Positions 8,473-17,276 of a stretch of 56,814 nucleotides of DNA are shown piece after piece (the stretch's first letter is position 1; every line of letters starts with the position of its first letter). Source of the DNA: Prevotella sp. (lineage in GTDB: Bacteria > Bacteroidota > Bacteroidia > Bacteroidales > Bacteroidaceae); NCBI GenBank assembly GCA_017478085.1, contig JAFVEE010000018.1:1-56814 (forward strand), in the 5' to 3' direction. The notes below the pieces were generated by a model. That model searched no databases. It was not told the origin of the DNA and saw only the letters and a program-made list of their open reading frames with translations. Made by a program: the position numbers and the translations under genes.

Positions 8473-11400
8473 TCACTTGATGACGGTCTTTCTGCCACCC
8501 ACAATGTAGATGCCCTTGCGCAGACCACTGGAGGGATTGACGCGAGTGCCATCGAGGCGGTAGATGCCCTGACGGGCGAATAATGACTCGCTGCCACGTG
8601 TAGCGGCAATGCCCAGGCCAATCTCATCGTTGTAGACGCGCAGGTCGTCGAACACGATAACGGTCTGCTCAGAAGCAGCCTGCAGGCTGGCCATGCTGAA
8701 CTTCAGAATGATGTAGGCCTCGTCTTTGTAAGGAGTAAGGTCAATGTCGACGTGCTTCCACTCGACGGTCTTCTCTTTCTGGTAGTCGATGGTGGTCAGC
8801 ACATCGGCCGAACCGTCTTGCTTCGTGTCGGCCAGTACGGTGAGCGAAGCAGGCTCCGTGGAGGGAAGGGCATAATAGTCGAAGCTCAGCGTGGGCTTTT
8901 CGGCTCCCTGCAGCGTCAGCTTGCCCAGGTTGTAGAAGCCGAAGTCAGCGCGGTTGGGCTGGAAGGCCATGGCATAGCCGTCCTCATCGCCATCGCTCGA
9001 GATCTTGGCCAGACCGATGTTCCAGTCGGCATAGTCGCCCTCCAGCCACACAAACTTGTCGTTGGTCTTGTCGAACACGTCTACGTAAGGCAGCGTGTAG
9101 GGCTTACCTGCAACCAGACCGTTGGTAGCCACGAGCTCGCTGAGGCCTGCCGAGTTCTGTGCATCGATGGCATAATAGAGCAGCTGCTGCTGCCCGGTAG
9201 CCGTCTTGATGCCCGTTTTGTAGGGCGAGGTGATGCCAGCCTTGAGCAGGGTAGGGTAGCCGTCGGCAGAAATGGTGTAGAGGTTATAAGTAGTCAGCTC
9301 AGGGTTCAGGGGCAGACCGTTCAGACCCGTTGTCGGGGCATCCCATGTGAGCACGGCTTCTGTGCCATTGTCGGCCAGCACGGCGTTGGTGGGCTGTAGG
9401 GGGTAGTCCTGTCCGGCAAAGATGGTGAACGAGGCCTTGGCACCGGGATTGCCGTCGGCATCATAGCATATTATATAATAGGTGTTGATGCCGTTCTTCA
9501 GGTTGTTGGCCTGCATGGTGCATGTCTCGCCAGGCGTGGGCTGTGAAAGCGTGCCCAGCACAAGGCAGTCTATGTCGGTGATGTCGATATGGCTGATGGC
9601 GGCAAGCGCACTGCCATGAAGCGTGACAGCGGGAGCCGTGAAGGTGACGGTGGCTTTCAGGTAGCCATTGGGGTCGGCCGTGGCCACAATGTGCTGAACG
9701 CTGTCGGGGGCGCTGCTCAGCAACGATGCAGCCAGATGAATCTCGTCGATGTTGAGCACGTCGCTGCCCGCATTGCTGATGGCGTGGAAGGCTATCTGAT
9801 AGATTCCATCGTCGTAGATGCTTACCTCGGTGGCATAGGTCTGCAGGTTCACGTCATCAACTTCGGTCGTGTCCATCACGACTTCGTAGTCGGCAAGATC
9901 GTCGCCGGCCATTCCCACCAGGATGCGCAGCTTCTGGTCGTACCTCTTGGTGGCATAGCCCTTGCAGGCCGTGAATGAAAGCGCATAGCGGCCACCCTTC
10001 TCCATCTGCAGCGGTGGGGTGAGCAGGTAGTCGTCATCGGCGTTGGTGCTGTGGGCCGTCATCTGTGCGTAGTCAACGGTAGTGCCCGAGTAGGTGTACA
10101 CCTTGTGGAAGCGGTTCCAGGTCTTGCCGTCGTTGTTGGCATCGACCACGGTGAAGCGGTCGAACCCTTGCTGCGTCTTGAAGTTCTCGTCGAAGGGAGG
10201 CACCAGAGCCTGGCCCACGACGGCCTTGTTTGATGAGGCGGTGTCGCCTACGTGCGTGCCGTTCACAGCCACCACGTCGTAGTAGTAGCTCTTCAGCTCG
10301 CTCGATTTCTCTATTTTCTCGTTGAAGGCAGGGAGCTTCAGCCCTTCGGCCACGACAACGCTGTCGGGCTGGCGCACCACGTTGTACGACAAGTTGGCTT
10401 GCGTCAGCATGAGTCCGTGCGTGCCCTGAGTGGGGGCATCCCACGTCAGGCGCATATACTCTGTTTCGGGGCTATAGCTCAGTCGCAGGTTGGCCACGGT
10501 GAGCGGTGTGTCTCGTCCTATGTACTGGGTTGTCTTGGCGGGAGCCCCTTCGCCGTTGTCATTGGTGGCAACGACGCGCAGCTCTATTTCCCGGCCCTCG
10601 CTGTCGATGCTCACCTGTTGCACTACCTCGCTGCCAGCCTTTGCCATGCCGGTGGCCAGCACGTCGTCGTCAGCATAGATGGTGTAGCCCAGTTCGCCGT
10701 TCAGGGCATCGCCGGCATAGGTGAGCGATGGCATCGTGAAGCTGATGCTGCCCGTGGTCTGCTCGCCTTCGAACTGCACCTTCAGGTCTTCGATGGCTGC
10801 AGGTGCGTCGTCGGCAGCTTGCATGGGGGCTATGTACATGTTCACCAGATAAGCATTGTCGGGAACCTGCATAATCTGCGTGGCCTTCACCTGCCCCAGG
10901 TTGTAGTCAATCTCGTAGAGGAAACTCTTCTGCGAGGTCGATACGTAGCTCCAATAGAGCTTCTTGGTGCGAGGGTCGAAGGTCATGGAACTGGGGTTGG
11001 TCGAGATGTCGGTGATGCCCAGGTCGCCAATGGGAATTACGGTCACATGGCTGCCGTCCTCGCAGGTCTTTTCGATGATGTAGAGGAAGCCGTCCTGGCC
11101 AACACCGTAGAGGAAGCCGTTCTCGCTGGCGGCGATGGCGGCAAAAGGCGTCTCAACGATGCCTATGACCTCCTTCCTGGGGGCGCCGGAAGCCTCGGTG
11201 TTGATAAAGTCGATGGTTGCCAGCTTGCGGTTGATAACCTGGTAGCTCATGTTGAAATTGTAGAAGATGCCGTAGTTCAGGCCGGTCACTGGGTCGTGGG
11301 TCATGCCACAGCTGCTGATCAGGTTGCCATAGAGGCTGTTCAGTGCCAGCCCCTTGGTGCGGCTCCAGTCTTTCATATCGTAGGCCAGGCTGTAGATGGT

Positions 11401-11718
11401 ATAAGTGTAGGCCTGGTCGTAGGGATCCCAGTCCTGCTTGAAGTGTATGCCGTACATGGTTCCGTCCTGGTAGACGGCGCCGCCTAACGGGGCCAGATAC
11501 ACATCGCGCTCGTCCTTGATCTGCGTCAGCTGACCGTCCTTCTTGGCCTCCAACAGGTAGATGCCTTCCTTGTTGTTGCCCATGGTCCATGAATCGGCCT
11601 TGACCACGCCGGCTATGATCTGGGGCACATAGTCCTTGGCCTGTGCGGGTGTCGTGGTTAAGGCAGTGAGTAGCAATAATAGCAGCAGGCAGAGTCTGCT
11701 TTCTTTATTTCGTGTCAT
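8473..11718 (-). CDS. Secreted FN3 / choice-of-anchor J protein with type IX-like C-terminal tail
   Basis: The frame encodes 1081 residues. The signal peptide is rich in leucine ('CLLLLLLLTALTTTPAQA'). Residues about 30-310 look like a beta-propeller made of 'GIYLLEAKKDGQ', 'YGIHFKQDWDPYDQAY' and 'MTFDPRTKKLYWSYVS' blades. FN3-like domains follow ('LTVANLRLSYSPETEYMRLTW', 'NAVLADNGTEAVLTWDAP'), interleaved with jelly-roll modules ('PPFDENFKTQQGFDRFTV', 'LPYVDVFDKTNDKFVWLEG'). The tail is 'IYRLDGTRV...KGIYIVGGRKTVIK'. It lies 26 nt upstream of the next secreted gene and 27 nt after the previous one, which suggests one operon of related surface proteins. Ligand not deducible. Confidence 0.85.
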   Translation of the reverse strand: MTRNKESRLCLLLLLLLTALTTTPAQAKDYVPQIIAGVVKADSWTMGNNKEGIYLLEAKKDGQLTQIKDERDVYLAPLGGAVYQDGTMYGIHFKQDWDPYDQAYTYTIYSLAYDMKDWSRTKGLALNSLYGNLISSCGMTHDPVTGLNYGIFYNFNMSYQVINRKLATIDFINTEASGAPRKEVIGIVETPFAAIAASENGFLYGVGQDGFLYIIEKTCEDGSHVTVIPIGDLGITDISTNPSSMTFDPRTKKLYWSYVSTSQKSFLYEIDYNLGQVKATQIMQVPDNAYLVNMYIAPMQAADDAPAAIEDLKVQFEGEQTTGSISFTMPSLTYAGDALNGELGYTIYADDDVLATGMAKAGSEVVQQVSIDSEGREIELRVVATNDNGEGAPAKTTQYIGRDTPLTVANLRLSYSPETEYMRLTWDAPTQGTHGLMLTQANLSYNVVRQPDSVVVAEGLKLPAFNEKIEKSSELKSYYYDVVAVNGTHVGDTASSNKAVVGQALVPPFDENFKTQQGFDRFTVVDANNDGKTWNRFHKVYTYSGTTVDYAQMTAHSTNADDDYLLTPPLQMEKGGRYALSFTACKGYATKRYDQKLRILVGMAGDDLADYEVVMDTTEVDDVNLQTYATEVSIYDDGIYQIAFHAISNAGSDVLNIDEIHLAASLLSSAPDSVQHIVATADPNGYLKATVTFTAPAVTLHGSALAAISHIDITDIDCLVLGTLSQPTPGETCTMQANNLKNGINTYYIICYDADGNPGAKASFTIFAGQDYPLQPTNAVLADNGTEAVLTWDAPTTGLNGLPLNPELTTYNLYTISADGYPTLLKAGITSPYKTGIKTATGQQQLLYYAIDAQNSAGLSELVATNGLVAGKPYTLPYVDVFDKTNDKFVWLEGDYADWNIGLAKISSDGDEDGYAMAFQPNRADFGFYNLGKLTLQGAEKPTLSFDYYALPSTEPASLTVLADTKQDGSADVLTTIDYQKEKTVEWKHVDIDLTPYKDEAYIILKFSMASLQAASEQTVIVFDDLRVYNDEIGLGIAATRGSESLFARQGIYRLDGTRVNPSSGLRKGIYIVGGRKTVIK

Positions 11719-11745
11719 TTTTGGTTTACGTTGTTGTTCTGAATT

Positions 11746-13119
11746 TTATCGAACCACCACTTTGCGGGCCTCGCCAGCCTGGCGCACCACGTAGATGCCG
11801 GGGGCTGTGTGGCCCTGCACCTGCTGGCCGCGGAGGTTATAGGTCTCGGTGGCGGTTGAGGTGAGTGTTGTGGGGTGGTTGGCAATGCCAGCCGTCACGT
11901 CGATGCCTGCGCCGTCGCTGGCATCATCGCCGTCGGCCCAGATGGCCGAGAAGATCCAGCGGTTCTGAATCTTCGACAGGCGGGTGGCCTCGCCGGTGTT
12001 GATGTCGACCTCGTAGAGGGCGGTGTCGTATTTTCCGTTGGTGCGCCACTCCTTGTCGCTGAGCGAGCTCCACGAGCCGTAGTCGTTGATGCCCTTGCCG
12101 CTATTGTAGTAGCCGTTCCAGTACATCTTGCTGGGGTTGCTCTTGGCAAAGCAGGCACTCTGGCGGCGGTACTGCGAGCAGTAGCCTGTGGCTCCCACGG
12201 GGTGGGTGTACTCGGTGTACTCCTCCTGGGTCTCAGGGTCTATGGCCTTGGTGGCGTTCATCTTCATCAGGCCCGTCTCCAGGTTGAACTCGCAGAGCTG
12301 GGCGCCCGTCAGCTGGTTGTTGATGTCGCGAATCTTGCCGTCGGCATCCTCAAAGCCGCTGGTGCCGCCGCTGGTCAGTGCGAAGGCACGGCCCTCGCTG
12401 TTGATGGCGAAGGTCACGAAGTTGTAGTAGTACAGGCCCGGCGTAATGGGGGTGACCTTCATACTGCCCAGGTCAATGCTGCACAGGCAGTAGCCGGCAT
12501 CGCCGTCGGTCAGGTCGTCGTCCTGGTCGGCAAAGTATTCGGGATCGCTGGTAATCTCGGTGGGCAGGTCGCGTCCGGTCAGGTAGAACAGGCCGTACAC
12601 CTTGCCGTCCTTGGGGTTATAGGCCATACCGGCCGACTCCAGGCAGTCGCTCTTGGGGCGGTATTCGCTGCTCAGCAGGTTGCCCGTCTTGGCATCCCAC
12701 TTGCGCACGGCAAACAGCTCCTCGTCGGTGGTCGATGACTCGTCGCGCGAGTACACCGTGACCAGCTGCCCGTCAACGTAGACCGAGCCCGAGTTGCCAT
12801 ACATCAGGTTGAAGTTGTAGGCCCAGAGTTCTTTCTCTTTGTTACCCTGAATTTCCGATTTCACCACGGCGGGCTCCTTGACGGGGGTGCTCAGCTGTGA
12901 GCCGTTCCACGTCATAGTGTAAAGGCCGTTGTCGACGATGAAGATGGCTTTCTGCAGTTCGCTGTTCCAGCCCAGGTACTCCGAGCGGTTCTCCATCTGG
13001 TCACCGTCGTCGTAGCGGTTGTTGTTGGCCACGCCGTTCAGCTTCAGGCCTTGTGCACTGATGGGCATGCAGGTCATAGCTGCCATGCCGAAAAGTACCA
13101 GTTGTAGTTTTTTTGTCAT
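11746..13119 (-). CDS. Secreted beta-propeller-like protein with type IX-like tail
   Basis: The frame encodes 457 residues from the ATG at 13119, preferred over an upstream ATG at 13152 because it yields the signal peptide MTKKLQLVLFGMAAMTCMPI-SAQ. The body has repeated blade-like motifs ('GLYTMTWNGSQLSTP', 'AGMAYNPKDGKVYGLFYLTG', 'TFAINSEGRAFALTSGG'), similar in style to the N-terminal third of the next gene. It ends 'TYNLRGQQVQG...GIYVVRQAGEARKVVVR', a type IX-like sorting tail. It is the first gene of the minus-strand secreted cluster, directly downstream of the TPR-AraC regulator and its terminator, so that regulator is the obvious candidate controller (inference). No enzyme motif seen. 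Confidence 0.82.
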   Translation of the reverse strand: MTKKLQLVLFGMAAMTCMPISAQGLKLNGVANNNRYDDGDQMENRSEYLGWNSELQKAIFIVDNGLYTMTWNGSQLSTPVKEPAVVKSEIQGNKEKELWAYNFNLMYGNSGSVYVDGQLVTVYSRDESSTTDEELFAVRKWDAKTGNLLSSEYRPKSDCLESAGMAYNPKDGKVYGLFYLTGRDLPTEITSDPEYFADQDDDLTDGDAGYCLCSIDLGSMKVTPITPGLYYYNFVTFAINSEGRAFALTSGGTSGFEDADGKIRDINNQLTGAQLCEFNLETGLMKMNATKAIDPETQEEYTEYTHPVGATGYCSQYRRQSACFAKSNPSKMYWNGYYNSGKGINDYGSWSSLSDKEWRTNGKYDTALYEVDINTGEATRLSKIQNRWIFSAIWADGDDASDGAGIDVTAGIANHPTTLTSTATETYNLRGQQVQGHTAPGIYVVRQAGEARKVVVR

Positions 13120-13188
13120 AATGAAGTTATAATTTGAAATTTTTTTGAGCATTTTGCCTACTGTTTAAAATTGAGCCACAAAATTCGC

Positions 13189-13224
13189 AAAAAAAAATGA
13201 ATGCGCGAAGAAAACACGCATTCA
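13189..13224 (-). terminator. Terminator of the TPR-AraC regulator gene
   Basis: TGAATGCG (13198-13205) pairs with CGCATTCA (13217-13224). On the minus strand the hairpin is followed by nine T (complement of the A run at 13189-13197). Downstream on the same strand, GAATTTTG (13179-13186) is a weak match to the TAnnTTTG -7 element and may serve the secreted-protein operon. Confidence 0.75.
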
Positions 13225-13277
13225 GTTTGTTCATATTTAAAAATGTGGACGAAAAACCGATGAAAACGCCGTTTTCG

Positions 13278-14873
13278 TCATTCGCCAACCGAGGCCATCC
13301 TGAGATATTCGGAGGGCGTGAGGCCTGTTTCGCGCTTGAAAGCGTTGATGAAGGCGGTGCGGCTTTTGAAGCCCACGCTGGTGGCAAAAGCCTCGATGGT
13401 CTGGTTGCCGTACTGCTGGCTGTCGTGCATGCGCCGGCAGGCCTCTTTCACGCGGAAGCTGCCCAGCACGTTGCTGAAGGTCATGCCATACTTCTCGTTG
13501 ATGACCTGCGACACGTAGGTGGTGTTCGACTCTACCTGCTTGGCCAGCTGTGCTAGCGTGTAGTCTTGCTGGCAGATGGTAGCCGGGTCGTCCAGCAGCT
13601 CCTGTATGCGGAACAGCAGGCTCTCCTTGCGCTCGCCTTGCAGTATCTGCTTGTTGTAGCTTTTGCGCAGTTTGCTCTCTTCGGCCTCGGCCCGCATGAG
13701 CTGTTTGTTCTTCTCGAACAGGCGGCGGTTGCTGGCCCGTAATTGCCCATTCCATCGCCAAAGTAGCAGGGCCGAGATGAGCACCACGAGCAGCACGATG
13801 CCAATGGCTATGATGAGGTATTGCTGCCGCCGCTGCTGCTCCTGCATCTGTGTGGCGCGCTCTTCCTCCTTCTTCAGCTCGTGCAGGTAGTTCAGCTCGG
13901 CAATGTTGGCCAGCTGGTTGGCGTGGGTGTCTTCCTTCTTCTGCAGGTACAGCAGGTAGTACTCGCGCTGTTTCTCGTCGTTGCCCATAAGCTGGTAGCT
14001 GTTGGCCAGCTGCTTGCAGATGCCGGCAGCCTGGTCGTCGATGCCGTTGGCCAGTGCCAGTTGCAGGGCCTTGTCCAGGTATTCGGCCTCTTGCACATAG
14101 TCCTGCTGTAGCTCGTAGGTCTTGGCTATGCCCATATAGGTGGCCAGCGTGTCGCGCTCCGGCTCCCAGCTGGCGGTCACCACGCCGAGCTGCTCGCTGA
14201 AGTACTGTCTGGCCTCGGTATAATGGCCCTGCTGCAGGGCCTCTATAGCCTGGTACTGTAGCCTCACGTAGGCCAGGTCGGGCGTGCTGTCGGGAATCTC
14301 CTTGCTGAAGACGATGTCATACTTCTGCAGGTCGAGCTCGTAGTTCTGGTTGGCCAGGTTGAAGAAGGCCGTGGTCAGCAGTTCCCAGTTGTGGCTCTCG
14401 GCGGCGCGCTCTATGCACTGGTCGAAGAGCTCGCTGGCCTGCTGGGCCAGTGGCTCCGAGCCGTAGCTCACGCTGTAGTCGTTGAGCAGGTCGCCCAGGT
14501 TCACGAGGATCACGGGCAGGAAGGTCTCGTACTGCCCGCTCTCGCAGAGGTCGTAGGCGCGAATCAGGTACTCGTAGGCCTGGGTATAGTCGAAGTAGGC
14601 GAATTTGTACACGCAGGCGCAGTTGTTCAGTGCGCGAATGCTCAGCTCGGTCTCGTTGGCATAGCGCTTCTGCTTGTAGCGCTCGCCCACGATGGTGAAG
14701 CACGACAGGGCCTTGGCCGGCTGGTGCTGCTCGAAGTAGCGGCGCCCGCTCTGCATAAGCTCTCGCGAGGGCAGTCGCGACAGCGAGTCGAAGTCCTCCA
14801 CCGCGTTCTGGGCGGCCAGCACGGTGCCCGAAATGAGCATCCATGTAAGTAAAAAGTAGCGTAACGTGTACAT
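13278..14873 (-). CDS. TPR-TM-AraC membrane-spanning transcription regulator
   Basis: The frame encodes 531 residues. The ATG at 14873 is chosen because MYTLRYFLLTWMLISGTVLA is a signal peptide and a promoter lies just upstream; a longer frame to 14966 would run through that promoter. Residues about 35-320 are TPR-like helices ('GRRYFEQHQPAKALSCF', 'YMGIAKTYELQQDYVQEAEY'). A charged coiled coil follows, then a membrane helix at about 351-372 ('YLIIAIGIVLLVVLISALLLW' minus its first residue) and a second short coiled coil. The C-terminus is an AraC-type double helix-turn-helix (about 430-525: 'TLAQLAKQVESNTTYVSQVI', 'TIEAFATSVGFKSRTAFINA'). There is no kinase or receiver domain. Topology puts the TPRs in the periplasm and the DNA-binding part in the cytoplasm. 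It probably controls the adjacent secreted-protein operon or the divergent carbohydrate genes. Confidence 0.88.
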   Translation of the reverse strand: MYTLRYFLLTWMLISGTVLAAQNAVEDFDSLSRLPSRELMQSGRRYFEQHQPAKALSCFTIVGERYKQKRYANETELSIRALNNCACVYKFAYFDYTQAYEYLIRAYDLCESGQYETFLPVILVNLGDLLNDYSVSYGSEPLAQQASELFDQCIERAAESHNWELLTTAFFNLANQNYELDLQKYDIVFSKEIPDSTPDLAYVRLQYQAIEALQQGHYTEARQYFSEQLGVVTASWEPERDTLATYMGIAKTYELQQDYVQEAEYLDKALQLALANGIDDQAAGICKQLANSYQLMGNDEKQREYYLLYLQKKEDTHANQLANIAELNYLHELKKEEERATQMQEQQRRQQYLIIAIGIVLLVVLISALLLWRWNGQLRASNRRLFEKNKQLMRAEAEESKLRKSYNKQILQGERKESLLFRIQELLDDPATICQQDYTLAQLAKQVESNTTYVSQVINEKYGMTFSNVLGSFRVKEACRRMHDSQQYGNQTIEAFATSVGFKSRTAFINAFKRETGLTPSEYLRMASVGE

Positions 14874-14892
14874 TATAATGCAATTTCGCTTG

Positions 14893-14900
14893 CAAAGATA
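14893..14900 (-). promoter_or_regulatory. Bacteroidetes -7 element for the TPR-AraC gene
   Basis: TATCTTTG on the minus strand, about 20 nt upstream of the ATG at 14873. It matches the TAnnTTTG -7 consensus of the Bacteroidetes primary sigma factor. Confidence 0.65.
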
Positions 14901-14931
14901 GCAAAAATTTCGGAAATACGAAAAAAAAGTG

Positions 14932-14939
14932 TATCTTTG
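14932..14939 (+). promoter_or_regulatory. -7 element giving a near-leaderless transcript
   Basis: TATCTTTG ends only 8 nt before the ATG at 14948. If transcription starts the usual 5-7 nt after the element, the 5' UTR is 0-4 nt. It is divergent from the promoter at 14893-14900. Confidence 0.6.
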
Positions 14940-14947
14940 CCGCTGAT

Positions 14948-17182
14948 ATGAGGCTAAACTTTTCATTTTTTCTCCTTTTGGCCGCGCTCGCCACGCTGGC
15001 GCAGCCCCATCTCGATGCCCGCCACCTGTTGCTCGACGGCTCGCTCACCGATGCCGAGGCGGCCCGAAGTCCCTACGTCTTCAACGATTTTCGCAAGGCC
15101 GCCCGCTGCTTTGCCGACACCACCACGCTCTACGTCAGGCCGTGGGTGTACTGGGTCGACGATCCCGACTCGCCCGCCGTGGTGCGTGGCATCGACGGGC
15201 GCGAGCCGTTCGGCATGGTCATCAAGGCAAAAAAGCTCCATTTCATCGGTATGGGCGACCGTCCTCACGATGTGGTCTTCGCCTCGCAGCGCGGGCAGAC
15301 GCAGGGGGCTGTGGGCAACTTCACGATGTTCGACTTCCACGTGGCCGACCTGACGGTCGAGAACCTGACTATGGGCAACTACTGCAACGTAGACCTGGAC
15401 TACCCGCTCAGGCCCGCTCTGGCCCGCCAGAAGCGCAATGCCACCATCACCCAGGCCCACGTGGGCTATGTGCACGGCGACCGGCTCACGGCCCGCCGCG
15501 TGCGCTTCATCAGCCGCCTGAACCTGAACCCGCTCAATGGCGCCCGCGAGAGCCTGTACGACAGCTGCCACTTCGAGTGTACCGACGATGCGCTCAACGG
15601 CGGCAATGCCGTCTACCGCCATTGCGACTTCGACTTCTACGGCTCCAAGCCCTTCTGGAGTACCTTCGGGCGTGGGCCCATGTTCATCGATTGCGACTTC
15701 TATGCCCGCAACCAGAACCGCGAAATGTACTTCTGCAAGCAGGGTGGGGCGGTCACCATTATAGACTGCCGCTACCACGCGCCGTCGGCCACGTACATCG
15801 GGTGGACGGCCTACCCCCAGCCGTGGCTGCGCTGCTATCAGCGGGGCTTCACGCTCAACGGCCAGCCCTACCAGATAGGCTCCCGGCAACCGCAGAACAC
15901 GCTGTCGCCCCCGCTCCTCACCGCACAGCTACGGCAGGCACCCTTCGTCGGTGTCAGTCAGCACGAGGCCCGGCTGCTCACGGGCCGCGACACGCTGCTA
16001 CTAAGAGCCGACGAGGGGCAGTGGCGCGTGGAAGACGGCTTCGAGTCCTACGTGGCGCTTACCCCTTGCCGTGACGGCTCGGTGCAGGTGATTCCTACGA
16101 ATTATGCCGATGAAACCGCCCGTTTTTGCCTCGTTGCCGCCACGGCCGATGGGCGCGAGGGGGCCTGCTTCCTTACCGTAGAGCCACGGTTGCTGCCGCC
16201 GCCAGCCTTCCTCTCGCCCCGTTGCGTGGCAGAGGGCGATACGGTCGTGCTGACGGGTACCTTGCAGTCGGAGGGCCGTCGCGACGAGAGCCGCACCACC
16301 TGGCTGCGCGACGGCATCGCCGTGTGGGTGGGCTATGGCGAGCAGGGCCGTCGCTATGCGCTGAGCGTGGCCGACGTAGGCCATCGCCTTTCGGCCACCA
16401 TCCAGCCCAAGCACCATCGCAGTGTGTATGGAGAGCCCGTAGAAATATCGATGGAATCGGTCATTTCTGCCGATATGGTGAGCACCAGCAGGGTGCTCGA
16501 TACCGACTTCAGCCACCTGCCCTGCCAGTGGCAGCCACAGGTGTTGCCCGGCTACTGGACGGTAGACGGCTTCAAGCCTGCCGACACAGCCGAGTTCGAG
16601 TGGTCGTTTGACCGCGAAAAGCCTATGTGGACGTATGGCGAGGGCTTCAATGGTGCCAAGGGCTACGGGCTGCTTCAGGCCCAGCGTGGTGCCCGCCTGA
16701 TGTACACCCCGGTAGCAGCCACAGACACCCGCTCCATGTCGCTGGAACTGCAGGTTGACCCCACGAAGACGGCGGGGCAGGGCTTCGGTTCGGCCACGGG
16801 GCAGTATATGGACGTGTGCTTAGGCTTCGACACCCGCACGCTGTCGGGCTACGGGCTGCGCATCATCCGCACCACGAAGCATGGCAAGGCGGTTGACTTC
16901 TACCTCGTGCAGTACCGTGACGGGCAGACCACCGCCCTCACCGAAGCCGTATCGTCGACCTGCTATCGCACGGGCTGCATCATCCGCGTGGCCTTGCAGG
17001 GCGGGCGTCTTTCTGCCCATGTTGAGACCACCTCGCCGCCTACCGATCCCACGCTGCCCAACGAGGTAAGCCTGGAGGCCCAGGTCAGTCCCGCCACCTA
17101 CTGGGGCTTTGCCTTGCAGCATACTGGCTCGTGTGGCGAGAGCACCACTATGCTGCACCGTCTGAACCTCAGCTGGGAGTGA
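14948..17182 (+). CDS. Secreted parallel beta-helix (pectin-active-like) protein
   Basis: The frame encodes 744 residues with a signal peptide (MRLNFSFFLLLAALATLAQP). Residues about 25-300 look like a right-handed beta-helix of the pectate lyase / pectin methylesterase type: regular turns of the form 'DLTVENLTMGNYCN', 'YDSCHFECTDDALNGGNAVY', 'HCDFDFYG', 'MFIDCDFYARNQNREMYF'. The acidic residues 'TDDA' and 'DCDF' sit where such enzymes place catalytic or metal-binding residues, but I cannot confirm an active site. Ig-like domains follow (about 415-510), then a LamG/jelly-roll-like C-terminus. It stands before a GH43-type gene with its own promoter, so both may act on plant pectin side chains (inference). 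Confidence 0.65.
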   Translation: MRLNFSFFLLLAALATLAQPHLDARHLLLDGSLTDAEAARSPYVFNDFRKAARCFADTTTLYVRPWVYWVDDPDSPAVVRGIDGREPFGMVIKAKKLHFIGMGDRPHDVVFASQRGQTQGAVGNFTMFDFHVADLTVENLTMGNYCNVDLDYPLRPALARQKRNATITQAHVGYVHGDRLTARRVRFISRLNLNPLNGARESLYDSCHFECTDDALNGGNAVYRHCDFDFYGSKPFWSTFGRGPMFIDCDFYARNQNREMYFCKQGGAVTIIDCRYHAPSATYIGWTAYPQPWLRCYQRGFTLNGQPYQIGSRQPQNTLSPPLLTAQLRQAPFVGVSQHEARLLTGRDTLLLRADEGQWRVEDGFESYVALTPCRDGSVQVIPTNYADETARFCLVAATADGREGACFLTVEPRLLPPPAFLSPRCVAEGDTVVLTGTLQSEGRRDESRTTWLRDGIAVWVGYGEQGRRYALSVADVGHRLSATIQPKHHRSVYGEPVEISMESVISADMVSTSRVLDTDFSHLPCQWQPQVLPGYWTVDGFKPADTAEFEWSFDREKPMWTYGEGFNGAKGYGLLQAQRGARLMYTPVAATDTRSMSLELQVDPTKTAGQGFGSATGQYMDVCLGFDTRTLSGYGLRIIRTTKHGKAVDFYLVQYRDGQTTALTEAVSSTCYRTGCIIRVALQGGRLSAHVETTSPPTDPTLPNEVSLEAQVSPATYWGFALQHTGSCGESTTMLHRLNLSWE

Positions 17183-17231
17183 TTTTTCTAAAAAACCGTT
17201 CACATATCGCATTTTTCTATCGGAAAATTCG

Positions 17232-17239
17232 TAACTTTG
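17232..17239 (+). promoter_or_regulatory. -7 element for the GH43-type gene
   Basis: TAACTTTG, 38 nt upstream of the ATG at 17277, in an AT-rich intergenic stretch. It fits the TAnnTTTG consensus. Confidence 0.6.
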
Positions 17240-17276
17240 CCGACGCTAATAACTAACAAACCAATTTCACCCTGCA

